The translations under genes were made by a program, and so were the position numbers. From positions 10,354,001 to 10,418,000 of the forward strand of contig NC_046674.1 of NCBI RefSeq assembly GCF_003369915.1: a stretch of 64,000 bases of DNA. The letters run 5' to 3'. The notes under the pieces are model-generated. The model had not been told where the DNA came from. It ran no database searches and saw only the letters and a program-made list of their open reading frames with translations. Source of the stretch: Drosophila miranda (taxonomy: Eukaryota > Arthropoda > Insecta > Diptera > Drosophilidae). This document shows positions 12,434 to 25,614 of this stretch, piece by piece (within the stretch, counting starts at the first letter, position 1; each line of letters starts with the position of its first letter).

Positions 12434-13042
12434 ATGAGCCGCGAAAACAAATTGTTTGGCGATAAAGCCTTCGAATTGCTGAAGGACCTGGAAAGGTCCT
12501 CCCAAACCATTCCCGCTTTTGATGACGACGGAGTGCGCCAAGTACTTGAGGAGATAAAGGCTATTTTCGAGGAGAACGTCGCTCAGGCTTCCAGCTACAA
12601 CAGCTCTGGCGATCGGAGTTTGTGGCCGCTGCTAAATTATAGGCATGCGGCGTTGCAGCGGAACAAACGTTGTTTACTGGCTTACTTGTACGAGCGCAGT
12701 AAACGCATCAAAGCGTTACGCTGGGAATTCGGACCAATTATTCCTGGTGATATTAAGCAGGCCCTGTGCGAGCCCGAGGTTCAGTTTTTCAACAACTACT
12801 CCAAGTCTTTGGCGGCCTACATGTGCATCGCTGGCTGCAGCCAAGGGCAGGGCATCGATCTGACAAATAATCTACGGCCTCCCAAGTCTCTGTACATTGA
12901 AGTGCGCTGCATGGAGGACTATGGAAAATTTGAATTGGATGATGGAGAGCTAATCCATTTGAAGAAGAACAGTCAGCACTATTTGCCGCGGGCCCAGGTG
13001 GAGTCTCTTGTGCGGCAGGGCATATTGCAGCACATAGCTTAA
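12434..13042 (+). CDS. Psf1: GINS complex subunit Psf1
   Basis: Single-exon CDS of 202 residues, matching Psf1 length across animals. The N-terminal alpha-helical GINS A domain includes LLNYRHAALQRNKRCLLAYL and RIKALRWEFG, followed by a C-terminal B domain rich in beta strands (YIEVRCMEDYGKFELDDGE) and ending in an alpha-helical tail with LVRQGILQ. GINS (Sld5-Psf1-Psf2-Psf3) joins Cdc45 and MCM2-7 to form the CMG replicative helicase. Start chosen at the ATG that opens the conserved helix (MSRENKLFGDKAFELLKDL); no in-frame ATG precedes it nearby. AATAAA at 13078-13083. mRpL17 starts 203 bp downstream on the same strand. Confidence 0.96.
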   Translation: MSRENKLFGDKAFELLKDLERSSQTIPAFDDDGVRQVLEEIKAIFEENVAQASSYNSSGDRSLWPLLNYRHAALQRNKRCLLAYLYERSKRIKALRWEFGPIIPGDIKQALCEPEVQFFNNYSKSLAAYMCIAGCSQGQGIDLTNNLRPPKSLYIEVRCMEDYGKFELDDGELIHLKKNSQHYLPRAQVESLVRQGILQHIA

Positions 13043-13245
13043 CGGTAAACACTATTTTAGATCAAATATATGACAGTAATAAATAATTTTGCAGATCCGT
13101 GTATATCTAACTTCCGATATTTCCTGTCGATTAATCGTGTAACTGGTGTGGAAACATCGATTGGGGCCTGTCAGCTGTTCGCCGGTCTTACGTGACGGCC
13201 TCGTCTTTTGGTTTCCTTAGAATTTAAAGTTTAAACTTGATAAAA

Positions 13246-13847
13246 ATGAATCAGGCAGATGTAACTAAACTGATGTCACAGCTGCGGATTGCTGTGCGGC
13301 CCAATCAGCGTAATTTGAAAAATCCAGATGGAGCTGAGGGGCGCTTGCTGAAGCTACGTAAAACTGTTACTGCCTTGATGAAGCATGAGCGTATTGAACT
13401 GTACTACAATCGGGCCGATGAAGCTCGTGGCTACGCCGAACTGGTGCGTATAAATGTCGAATACTTTTTCAGTTCCAATTCAGTTGAATACATCCCATTC
13501 CCATTCGAAAACAGCTCATTTCCAATGCCATACGACATGGGGACCGGCATAGGGCCACTATGGAACTAGCTGATTATTGGCTCCTGGAGAAACAGCTGGT
13601 ACATAAGCTGTTTAAAGTACTCGTTCCCCGCTACGAAAACTACAATGTATCGTACACTCGAATGTACAAAGCTCCGCGTGATTATCCGGGAATGTACTAC
13701 AGACAGTCGGTGCTTGAACTCCGTGGCAATCCCTACCCTTCCCTATTAATGGATCAATCACAGAACCGCAATCTGCTGCACAATGTGCTCCTTGATGAGG
13801 CCAGGAAAGAGTATAGGCGTTCAAAGTTAGCCGACTTAGTTAAGTAG
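13246..13847 (+). CDS. mRpL17: Mitochondrial ribosomal protein L17 (bL17m)
   Basis: Two exons, 13246-13443 and 13515-13847, give 176 residues. The 71-nt intron (GTGCGT..ACAG) must be removed: reading through it meets a stop at 13567, while the splice gives the continuous L17 block ...EARGYAEL-LISNAIRHGDRHR. The N-terminal half carries the bacterial L17 signature (RLLKLRKTVTALMKHERIEL) and the C-terminal extension (MELADYWLLEKQLVHKLFKV, then PRYENYNVSYTRMYKAPRDY) is typical of animal mitochondrial L17. It is a component of the 39S subunit next to the exit tunnel. The start is the first ATG of the exon, preceded by AAAA. Confidence 0.95.
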
Positions 13848-14024
13848 GAAATGAAACTACTTTCTTTGTTGCCACTTGGATTGCTTATATTTAAGACTTG
13901 AAACCCGATTTATTATAAATACATATATATATAAGATTCACGAACAACATTCATTGAGCCCCTAACAACTGGGTAAATTAAATTTGTATAATCTTTGGAA
14001 TGCATATCCTATGTAAATGTCCTG

Positions 14025-14383
14025 CTAAAGCTTGCTGACATTGCAGTGGCTTAAGTAGTCGGATTTCCAATCTTGAGAACACAGAAATAGGTTAGCGGTC
14101 ATTTTTAGTTGTCCAATTCGGGAACTTGATACTTACCCTTACCGGTTAGACAGATATCCCGTACCATTTCGCACTGGCTGTAGAAAAACTGATGCTCGTT
14201 TATGGACGTTGCACAGATGGGCTTAAATGGATCACAGGTTTCGATGGCCATACATGCCGAGCTGCTCTGTTTTAATGGCAGAGAGACGCACAGCGCAAAT
14301 AGTATAGACACGATCGAGATCAGGAAGCAAAACAATACAATTTTCGTCGCGGCTTTGCCGGTCAAAGTAAACATTACGTGCAT
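14025..14383 (-). CDS. Kaz1: Kazal-type serine protease inhibitor-like secreted protein (Kaz1)
   Basis: Two exons, 14383-14137 and 14071-14025, encode 97 residues. An N-terminal hydrophobic segment (about residues 12-33) looks like a signal peptide or signal anchor. It is followed by six cysteines spaced C-x5-C-x6-C-x13-C-x6-C-x13-C (TCDPFKPIC, FFYSQCEMVRDIC, DYLSHC), the pattern of a Kazal domain. The intron uses GTAAGTATC and a pyrimidine-rich acceptor. Without splicing the frame ends at 14105 and the sixth cysteine is lost, which supports the splice. Kazal proteins inhibit extracellular serine proteases; target unknown. The symbol rests on the domain plus the position next to miple1; D. 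melanogaster Kaz1 is, from memory, a dicistronic locus here. Converges on mRpL17. Confidence 0.75.
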
Positions 14384-14465
14384 CTTGTCTGTCTAAAACA
14401 ATCCCACCATAATTAAGTAGAGATCTGTTTTTAGTTTTCAGTTTTCAGTTTTCAGTCGGAGCTGC

Positions 14466-14690
14466 TTAAGCACTGGCAAAAGTGATTGGCATTTGCTGAA
14501 TACTTGTACACTTGATCTCCGATTGCACCGAGCCAAAATTGTTCTCTGACGATACTTGGAAACGGCTATCCAGCAACTGATAACCACTGTATGTACATGT
14601 ATTCAACCGCTGATGCATGCTGATTTGCTTTATGCTGTCCAAATTCAAACTCAAACACAGGGCGTTGCCATGGAAACAAGCACAGCACAT
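14466..14690 (-). CDS. Possible upstream cistron of the Kaz1 transcript
   Basis: An ATG-initiated frame of 74 residues ends 82 nt before the Kaz1 start on the same strand. It starts with a Cys-rich stretch (MCCACFHGNALCLSLNL) and has no domain I recognise. Its position fits the dicistronic arrangement (ORFA/ORFB) that I remember for D. melanogaster Kaz1, but it may simply be 5' UTR. Confidence 0.3.
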   Translation of the reverse strand: MCCACFHGNALCLSLNLDSIKQISMHQRLNTCTYSGYQLLDSRFQVSSENNFGSVQSEIKCTSIQQMPITFASA

Positions 14691-17277
14691 TGTTACTGAC
14701 CAAAGAATCAATGATAACTGTTCCCTTTACCGCTGTTCTCTTCCGGGAGCTTTTGTCTATGCCACTCGTGAAATTTGTATACTGAATGGCTGTTTAACTG
14801 ACTGGAACACTGGCTCCGTTCGTTTTCTGCCGTCCAAGTGGTGCGCACATGTGCATACATGCAAGCTGCTTTATTTATACATATTTATAATGACTCATAA
14901 TGCTAATTGTTAGCTTAACAAATAAGCCCGGCATTCGGAGGTAAACTAATAATAATAATGGTTCCTTTAAACAATAGACAGCTTGAACTACAAATGATAT
15001 TTATTCCTGCAAGTTCCAGTACAGACTGCGTCTGTAATCATGATAATCAGGACGATCCTCTTTAAGGTTAAGGTTAAGGTAATTTTCACGTAAAAGAAGC
15101 CGAAATGCTGATAGGTTTCGAATGGAATGCAGGTCAAGGCAACAGAAAGCCATAGAATGTGGCCTTTATGGTGGTTTTAAAATAATGGTAAATGGTATGT
15201 ACCATGAAGTTGATTGATTTATATTGATTGGGAGCATTTTGTTTGCAAACCAAGTCAGCGCACAACTATTCCAGCCATCTAATGGCTAATCAAATCGTAA
15301 GGCATAAAGGCCTCCTGTCATAAAGTAACGACGCGACGGCAACGTCATCAATTTCCTTGTTAAAGGTGCGGCGACTGTCAGGACTGCCAGGACTGAGCGG
15401 GAGTCTGCCTATGAGAGGCCAGAGAGGTCAGGTGACTTAATTACATTTGCATTATTAAGTTTTATGATAGCAGTTGGAGCCCATAACGCCTACATACTGA
15501 CCTCAGGTTTGCTGCTAACGACGCGTCGCAGTGCAATTAAAAAAGCATACAGTACACACATACACACAGCCATATGTACATATGAATATACAATGTACTA
15601 TGTACATATATGTATATATGGTGCCCTTCGTTTTCGCAACATTGTGTTATGCCTTATATTTCTTTTTGACTTTAGTAAGGATTACTCTAAGTTGGATTAG
15701 TATGTCTTCAAAGACTATACATTTAATAAAAACGTATTGAAAACTGATTGATTTGGCTTTTCTGGTAGAATACGGAAAGACTGGTTCTTCAGTGGTCTGG
15801 AAACGCATTTGGTGGGTGGCCGCAGGATGCATGACAGGGTGGAGCTTGCATTATGACATTGTGAGCACGCTTCACTGAATCGGACCTAAGGCCCATGTTC
15901 GCCTTGCCGAGTGATTATACACCTGGAAAGAATGCGACCATCGTGATTAGCCGCCATGTAATGTACGCTTACATATGTATGTACATACAATTCGGATAAA
16001 TGGGATAGTTTTTGGCATCATCGTGCTTTACTTTCATACATTTAATATGTAAAGAAGCAAATGCGTGTGATTTCCATCAACTTGAGAGTTTCTAAAGGGG
16101 TTGATAACTGCTGTTGGGTCTGTCATAATTCTATATTTGCCGTGGCGATATGTACATACATATGTATGTATGTATGTATATATGTAAATCCATCCATATC
16201 TATCGTTCAGCCTGGGATGTACGAATTTTCGCTTGTGCAAGCACACGCCACGCCACTCCACGCACACAGCAGCAGAGCAGCAGAGTAGCAGAGCAGAGCA
16301 GCAAGCAGACGAGGCAGAGGAAGCAGCAGGCAGCAAGCAGAGCAAGCAGCGCTGAAACGCCACAGCATTTAGGATAAAAATAGAATGTAGAATATTTTTA
16401 TATGTGGAACATGCGCAGCTCATTGATAAAAATCCCCGACACTGCTGCGCATTCTCTCAGTACACACGGCCGAGATGAAAGCGAGCCGAAAAACGAGAGA
16501 AAGGGCCTTCCTTGAGAGCATGAAATCCTGCAGGATATACGAGTATGTACATGCCGCGGCTGTGGTGTGGCCTTTTATGCTGCTGTCCTTATATTCTGCC
16601 ATTCAGTTTCGAAGAGTCGCACAACCAGAACAGTTGATACAATCTATCGCCATCGCCACGCTGTCCTTCGCTGTCTTTGAGTCTGGATTCTATTTGTGGA
16701 CGTGTGTGTGTACGTCTCACACAGTTTTGTGTGTATAACTAACGGTTAGTTATCAATTTTACCGTTGTTTGCGTGCCCGGGGCCAGTGCAATCCGAACAC
16801 AAGAAGCTGCCTTTCTGCACAGTATATTCCGCATAATTGTTGATCAAATAACGCTTTTGAAATACACTAATGCGCAATCAATAACGTACATACTCGCATG
16901 TACATATATATATACATATATATATGTATATTTTTTTTAAAACTAAATTTGCCCTGTTTCCGTGCGACTCTGCTGTGTATCTGTAGCAAAACGGGCAGGG
17001 CGTCGGGAGTCGCGGGAGTCGGGAGTAGGGAAACTGCGTCGTTTTTTTCATCTTTTTTTTTGCAGTTTTACGATTTTACACTTTGACACTGGGAATAAAG
17101 TTTTCTTTTACTCTGGCCAAACAAAATGTTTCAACTTTTACAAATAAAAAAGGATCACTTTGGCCTTTGCTTGTGCCAATACCCAATACAAGCGCAAATT
17201 TATGTATCTACCATCTACATATGTGAGTTTTTTTTTCCCCTTCCGCAGGAGGAAGCAGTGGACTTAACAGTCACACC
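14691..17277. other. Spacer and probable miple1 upstream region
   Basis: No gene supported. It contains TACATATGTA-rich microsatellite at 15560-15620 and 16150-16190, a CAGAG/CAGCAG-rich patch at 16262-16345, alternating ATATAC at 16898-16930, and a G-rich (GGGAGTC repeated) stretch at 16995-17035 just upstream of the miple1 exon that could be leader sequence. Confidence 0.5.
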
Positions 17278-18092
17278 ATGAAATATAATTATAACGCGCT
17301 CTTGCTGGCAACATTTGCAATATGGTCGGCAGTGTTCTGTAGCACAGTTTTGGGAACCACAGAGGGCCAGGAAACGCCACTGGCCCTTCCCGTGGCCGAG
17401 CATACGACTTCTCCTTCCGTGCAAGGAGAAGTGTGGGAGGAAGACGACCACGAAGTGCTAATAAGGAACGAGCGTGGCACAAAGAGTGATGGTAAGTCTT
17501 TGGCTCTGGCTTTCTTGTCTACGAACTTGACGGGATGACAACAAATCGGTAACTTACTTCTATTTAAGGCCTTTCATGCCGTTATGGTAAGAACCCCTGG
17601 ACTGAATGTGATACAAAAACCAACACGCGCTCCAGAACCCTGACATTGAAAAAGGGAGATCCGGCATGCGATCAGACTCGCACCATTCAAAAGAAGTGTA
17701 AAAAAGGTAAGTTTCTCCCATTGAGGACACAGGTTTCCATGTTGTTCAAATGCCCGAATGCCTCGGTTCGTTTATCATTTCGACAGCATGTCGCTATGAG
17801 AAAGGATCTTGGTCTGAATGCGCCACTGGACAAATGACTCGAGCCGATAAGTTGAAGGCGAGCAGTGATCCCTCTTGCGAAGCAACGCGTGTTATCAAGA
17901 AGAACTGCAAGCCCGGCAAGTCCAAGGACAAGAGTGCCAAGGAGCAGCGTAAAAACAAGGACAAAGGTCAGTTTTCGGCATCATTATTTGGCATCCCACT
18001 GCTTTGAGTCTTGAGTCTATTTTGCAAATGAGTATACGATTTCTGTTCTTTTTCTAATTTCACATGCAGCCGCTCGCAAAGGACGCGTTTAA
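17278..18092 (+). CDS. miple1: Miple1, midkine/pleiotrophin family secreted heparin-binding factor
   Basis: Four exons, 17278-17491, 17569-17706, 17787-17966 and 18070-18092, give 184 residues; all introns are phase 1. A signal peptide (YNALLLATFAIWSAVFCSTV) precedes an acidic linker, then two midkine-type Cys domains: residues ~72-117 (CRYGKNPWTEC, basic, ending IQKKCKK) and ~118-165 (CRYEKGSWSECATGQMTR, ending VIKKNCK), then a Lys/Arg tail (KEQRKNKDK, AARKGRV). Vertebrate homologs bind heparan sulfate and receptor tyrosine kinases such as ALK; fly Miple proteins have been linked to Alk. The 184-residue size fits Miple1 and the longer downstream paralog fits Miple2. The start is the only ATG before the signal peptide. 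Confidence 0.93.
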
Positions 18093-19908
18093 GTGATTTC
18101 ATACATGATAATTTTAAAGCCCAATGCCCAATGTTGGTTTGTATCGGATGTTGGATGTCAGAGATGCTTTAAGTTGAAATTATTTTTTAAATATATGTAT
18201 AACAAGTAAACGGTCAGGTCAGGATTAACTGTCTGCTATGCCATGTATACCCGTAAGCATTTTAATTGAATGCACATATTTGATTAAATGTTGTAGTTTG
18301 GTTTCCAGCGAACAAATACACTTCAACTAACTTAAACTGGCAGCAATTTCAATTTTAAACAACATTAAACATAGCAAACATTTTGCGGGACTTAGCATAC
18401 ATGTGTTACTCGTATTTATGCAACGCAGAATATAGGAATATTCATTCAATACCCATACATACAATACATACAAACAAGCATACATACCTACTCATTTAGT
18501 TTATTCGAAAAGCGAAATACATATACATACAACTTACATACATACATATACAATTTTCTAAAATTATTAAAACTGAAAGGGCAATTGCCAAATCGGACGA
18601 AATCGGAATAAATCGGAAGGAACCAGACGAAGAAATACTCGTATGTAGATGCAAGCCCCTTAAATTGTCTAACAGTTTAAATCGGACACCTTTCAACAAA
18701 ATTACCAGAGTTGTTCTTCGATTGAATTTCACATAATAATACTAACCGTAAATACAAACAAAGGCAAAAAATTAATCATATAATTGATGTAAAATGTTGG
18801 CAAAATATATCAGCTTCTGTATCTGATCTCAACAACAAAACAACAAAACAACAAAACCACAAAACACCCAGTCAAAACAAATAAAAAATAACAAAGAAAA
18901 TGAAAACGAAAACGAAACAAATTGGAGACCGTATATAAACTTCGTCATCCATTCGCTGATATTAATTAATTACATACATACAAGAATAACAAACACTTAG
19001 TGTAAATATTGTAAAAAAAATAATCAAAGAACTTACTAACTACGAGTATATTGTATGTACGAAACAGAATATCCGGGAAAATCCAGGAGAATCCAGTAAA
19101 ATGCAGAAGAAGGACATCAAATGAGCATCTGTATGAGTATTTGTATGTGTCGTTTTGCTGCACTGTAGGTGTTGGTATTTTAAAGTAGTTTAAATCTAAT
19201 TTTCATTGGGTAAAATCTAAAGTTATATGCCTACATACTATATGGATGTATGTGCGTATCCAAATTGAATATGGTATGCAATTAAAATACATATGCGAAT
19301 AATTCAACAGTATAGTTGTACCATTTTACGGAGATGGTTTATCTTTTTATCAAACAGATAACATATACACACTCGTACATACATTTTGAACGTTATCGAC
19401 GACTCAATGTATTTGCCAGTAAGCATACCCATACCCATACCCATACCCAATACCCATACACCCATACCGTATACACATTACTACAAACAAAAATATGAAG
19501 AAGAAGAAAAACAGCTCACATTAGGGGCATTAAACTGTATTAAACTGAAACTAAACCTTTTATTAATTCATGACGAAGAACAACCAAGTAAAACCCCAAA
19601 ATTAAGTGGAATTCGTTTACGTACGTATACATGCAGACGCATACAATATAAGAAAACAAAAACAAAAGTAACTGAACTTTAATAAATACAAATATTACGA
19701 AATAAAAAAATTTCAATAAAATCTGAACAAATTCTTTTCCCTGGCGGCCTGGAGGATAATCGTAAAACAAGGATGCAGCATAGACTCATTAAAGAACATG
19801 ATGATCCCAATCCGAATCGAACAGCTATAGCTGTTTACACACAGTACACGCGCACCCATATATGTACATATGTATGTATTTTAGGGGCTGAAACCTAGAA
19901 AATAAGGA

Positions 19909-20101
19909 ATGCTGGCTGGTGGCTGGTGGTATTGCAGACATCTTTCGGGTAGTTTGTTATGCAGCGAGTGCTTTAAATGCTGGCTGTCGACGAGGAGTTT
20001 ATTGTTACCCCGAGCCACGACACGACCATGCGCACATCTCCTTCCGTCAGATGCCAGAAACGGGAATCTGTGCCGGTGCAGTGGTGGAACAGCGTGAATA
20101 A
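19909..20101 (+). other. GC-rich island, open in several frames, of unknown nature
   Basis: About 190 bp with composition unlike its AT-rich surroundings and without stops in at least two plus frames and one minus frame. One plus frame reads a Cys-containing stretch (CRRGVYCYPEPRHDHAH). I do not recognise a product. It could be a small exon, a noncoding RNA exon or a conserved enhancer. Confidence 0.25.
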
Positions 20102-20258
20102 TCATGTATGTATGTAGTATGTCCCCAAAGAGTTAAATGCTGTTAATTAAGACTACCTACTAGTCGTCAAATTGATGACAAAATTAGGCCAAAATTATTC
20201 CAACATATGTACATACATTACACGCCTGTGTGTGGGGAGTGTAAATTAATTAACGAAC

Positions 20259-20546
20259 ATGCCCTTGTACATATGTACATATGTATGTACATATGCCCTT
20301 GGTTTGGTCCTGGGCGCCACGTGGTGGACCCGTACTCCGCAGGAGCACAACAACAAATACTCAAGGATCCGCATGCAAAACGATCGCCGCCGGTCTTTCA
20401 TTTACTCCGCCATCCCGAGTTGTAGGGGATTAAAAGATACGAAGAAGTTGGAAGAGGAGCAAGCAAGATTAAGGCAGACACATTTGTACATACATATGTG
20501 CATGTGTCGATATGTATGCACATTTTTTCGATTCCATTCCCTTTGA
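20259..20546 (+). other. Coding-like segment embedded in microsatellite
   Basis: An ATG frame crosses microsatellite and then reads a protein-like stretch with mixed composition (LGATWWTRTPQEHNNKYSRI, then IYSAIPSCRGLKDTKKLEEE) between about 20296 and 20475 before running into microsatellite again. It looks like a piece of a real coding sequence (exon, relic or retrocopy). I cannot name a parent. Confidence 0.3.
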
Positions 20547-21059
20547 ATCTGCCCCAGTGCTCGGCTGTTAAGTCACTCGAAACTTGTTTTGAGAGAATGT
20601 CCGCTCAAACTTGCTCAAAACTGTGTACTTCGATATACATACACACGCTCATATCTGCCCAAACATATATACATATATATAAATTTGTATGCATGTATGT
20701 TTCTGTGCGGCTGGTCGAAGAAAGAACTCCAATCTGTTACACAATGTGTGGTCATTGTTTACATTCACTTTATATGTATGTATGCACAATCTTCTTGCAT
20801 ATTGCATGCATGCGCACACATGCACACACGAACGACAGCAAAGGCTAGCATGAATATACACACATACATACATATGTACATATGTAAATAATCGTATGTA
20901 ATGTATTTTTGTTACTGATAAGAATGTATTCGAGATTTATTAAAAAGTAAACACTGGACACGAACATACATATCTACATGCATACAAATGTCTGTATGCA
21001 TGCTTGTACATGCTTAGGTACATATGTATGTATAAAAATGTTGACGGCATAAGAAACCA

Positions 21060-21260
21060 TCTCATTTCGCTCCCATTTCATTGAGCGCAAGAGCAAGAGC
21101 CAGAGGAAGAGCCAGAGCGGGAGAGAGAGCGCAAAAGAGACAGCTCCAGCCGTGAGTGAAGCGGACCACTTCATGAGCACAATCCTCAATTCCAATTCAA
21201 AAAATTCAATTCAATTTTCAGCTCCGATCGTGACGAATCGCGATCCCTCCGCTGTTGCAG
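21060..21260 (+). promoter_or_regulatory. GAGA/GAGC-rich promoter-like block upstream of miple2
   Basis: Purine-rich GAGC/AGAG repeats (21084-21140) are followed by CCGTGAGTG, a possible donor of a noncoding leader exon, and by an ATTCAAT-repeat stretch. GAGA-factor-type sequences near start sites are common in fly developmental genes. That this is the miple2 promoter is inference from position. Confidence 0.35.
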
Positions 21261-22322
21261 AGTCTAACAGTAAAAATCGATTTGCCCAAGACATTTCTTT
21301 GGCTTTAGCTAGATATTTCTTTTGTGAAGTAACAACTTGTCTTGTGCGTCCATTTTCCTCAGTTTACCCAGTTTCCTCATTTCCCGGGACAGTGTCTCCT
21401 ACCATTTGAGTGAGTTTCTTTGTGTGATTGTCATCATTCGTGATTTGTGCGCGCGCAGCATTATTTAAGCTCACCTTCCTGTTTTTTTTTGTTTTTCATC
21501 CAGAAAGAAAGTCCGAAAGAAAACCCCAAAAGCTGCTCATTTTCGGCACTAATTCGGATACGATTGCAAATGCAATTTTAAATGAAAGGTAAGAGAGAAG
21601 AACTTCGTCCTGCACATACATATCTAACGATGTATGTATGTACATATGTATGTATGTATGTGTATCTGAAATGGCAAAATAAGAATTCCCGACCAACCGG
21701 CACGGCACGGCACAGCCTCCCAAGTTCTGGTCAGAATCAGTATTCAGTATTCCATTGAAGTCAAATAAATGTATAATACATTTTATATGGTTCAAAATCA
21801 TCTGCTTTATGTGCTCATCGTGGAACTATTCTTCATCTTCAGCTTTCCCACATGACTGCCAGATGTGCAGCGTCAGAATCACAGAGAGAGATGTATTTTT
21901 TTTTTTGCTGTATTTATTCAGCTTTCAATTCGTTCCCATCGCTATGCATGTTTACTTTTGATTATGTTTTCAGCAGAATACATATGTACATACATATGTA
22001 CATGTTTTTGTTATTTTTTGACCGCACAAATTGTACGATTTTGACAAGGGATATTGTCAGATATGTTTGGAATATCATTTGGTGGTCTCAGATGTACATA
22101 AATGTGCCTCCTCCCACATACCCGTACATACATGCTAGTACATATACTCGTATCCATGACTGTAGGGGAGCTTGGCAGTAAAGTTTTCAATTGTTTGACT
22201 TGAACTTTGAGTGGACGGAACACGAGCCTCCTCCTGCACCTCCTGCACCTCCTCCACCTCTACTTACTCCTATATGTTTTCGTATTCCTATTGCTTTTAG
22301 TTTCAGACTTTGAAGGCAAGCA

Positions 22323-23364
22323 ATGAATCTCATAGTTACATCTGCGTCCGCACTAACGGTGCTGAATTTTGTGCTGCTGGTGCTGGCGGACATCCCCTCA
22401 TTGATTAATGGCGAAGAGGTCTCTGATGGCGTGCGCCTGGTGATGAAGACTCGCTCCGGCGATACGCTTGTCCGGGCGGCCCGTGGGGCACTGCCGGAGG
22501 AGACAGTCTCTCCCGCAACCAATGTGGATGGCCAGCGCATGAGAAACAACCGTAAATCGAACAGATCGCAGGATAATTTGCAACAAGCCGGCGGCCACAA
22601 GTCCAGGACGGGCCACAAGAAGCATGCGGTCGCGGAGAATGTCAGTGCAGTCGCTCAGCACCCGGCGCAGCCGAAGCACAAGCAAGGCCACAAAAATAGT
22701 GACAAGCAGCAGCGGCAGGTAATAAAGCAACAACAGCATGGACATCAGTCCCATCCAGGGGGCAAACGGCCAGGACCCAAGGCAAAGGCTTCCGAAACTG
22801 GTGAGAAATTCTTCGAGTAATCGACTGGAACCTTGAATTAAAAATTTGTTTTCGCTATTTGCAGCGTCCACTTGCCGGTATGCGAAGAGCGCCTGGTCGA
22901 ACTGCGATGCCAAGTCCAACATGCGCACTCGAATTCTGTCTCTGAAGAAAGGGGAGCAGAACTGCCTGCCAACACGAACCATACAGAAGAAGTGCAAGAA
23001 AGGTGGGTTAAACTACCAACACTACGATTTCACACAATTTATTTGTACATATCTCCAAGGATGTCGATATGAGAAGGGCACTTGGACACCGTGCACCGCT
23101 GGACAAATGACGCGCGAGGATAAGTTGCAGGCAGAGGGAGTCGGGGCCAGCGATCAGAACTGCGATCCAGTGCGTACCGTCAACAAAAAGTGCAAGGGAA
23201 CTGGCAGCTCGCCTGAAGGAAAGCACCACGGCCCGAACCGAGCCGCAAAGGAGCGCAAACAGAAGGATAAAGGTGAATATCATCCTTAAGGTATCGGAAT
23301 AAAACTATTAATAGATCAAATGTTCCTTGCAGGCACTCCTCGTCGCACTGCACCGCAGGAGTAG
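22323..23364 (+). CDS. miple2: Miple2, midkine/pleiotrophin family secreted factor
   Basis: Four exons, 22323-22800, 22865-23002, 23060-23272 and 23333-23364, give 286 residues (about 279 in D. melanogaster). The domain plan and phase-1 introns mirror miple1. The difference is a longer first exon, where after the signal peptide (SALTVLNFVLLVLADIPSLI) comes a His/Lys/Gln-rich basic spacer (residues ~85-158). The two Cys domains follow: CRYAKSAWSNC, ending IQKKCKK, and CRYEKGTWTPCTAGQMTR, ending VNKKCK. The second intron (57 nt) is a multiple of three with no in-frame stop, so retention would only insert 19 residues. The protein ends with a short basic tail. Tandem duplicate of miple1; converges with the helicase gene, stops 175 bp apart. 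Confidence 0.93.
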
Positions 23365-23539
23365 AGCAGGCCTGAAGGCGTGAGGTGGAGCAACAAATTT
23401 TATAGCATTAGCATTCATAAGTGGGTTTTCTAAAAGTAAGATCGTACATTTTGTAAACAAAAACATTCAAAAACATAGTTTTCATTGAAAGCTTTTAAAA
23501 AGTTTCATTTTATTTGGCTCAAGAAATACTAGCGAGGAT

Positions 23540-25420
<1,881 letters not shown>

Positions 25421-25439
25421 TCAGTTTTATCTCAGTTGG

Positions 25440-25530
25440 AAATATATCTATCTATAGACTGTGCCAATTAGCATTTGTTCGATGAGATTTTGCTGGGATT
25501 ATATCCCATCGATACATCGATACGCCGTTG
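25440..25530 (-). promoter_or_regulatory. DRE-like promoter of the helicase gene
   Basis: CATCGATACATCGATA at about 25507-25522 is a doubled DRE-like motif just upstream of the helicase start codons. Placement as its promoter is inferred from distance and orientation. Confidence 0.45.
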
Positions 25531-25614
25531 CACTGCGCAAAAGCGAGACCCGCCATTTGTGGCATATTTAAACCCGTTTTTGAAAGCATGTCCTACGTAG
25601 GCCAACTACTAAGG

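Larger units (their letters stand above)
18093..22322. other. 4.2 kb spacer between miple1 and miple2
   Basis: AT-rich, with many ACATAC/TACATATGTA microsatellites (18454-18548, 20205-20300, 20640-20700, 20860-20890, 21610-21665, 21975-22005), a CCCATA-type tandem at 19425-19470 and A-rich runs. Two short GC-rich islands (19909-20101 and 20296-20470) stand out and are listed separately. Part must be miple1 3' UTR and miple2 upstream leader; borders are not visible. Confidence 0.5.

Noticed and set aside
13443..13569. Read-through end of mRpL17 after EL
   Set aside because: The translated tail is not L17-like; splicing at 13444/13514 restores the conserved RHGDRHR block.
16262..16345. CAG/CAGAG-rich patch as a polyQ exon
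   Set aside because: No flanking splice sites in phase and frames are broken by TAG within the repeat.
21130..21180. AAGCGGACCAC near 21160 as a third TIR-element copy
   Set aside because: Only 11 bases match and no partner end is found within a plausible distance.
22398..22997. 199-codon minus-strand frame across miple2
   Set aside because: Crosses miple2 intron borders and is antisense to a gene with clear domain support.
22846..23289. Single continuous frame reading through the second miple2 intron
   Set aside because: The open intron is coincidental (57 nt, no stop). miple1 has the homologous intron with the same phase and the protein family lacks the insert.
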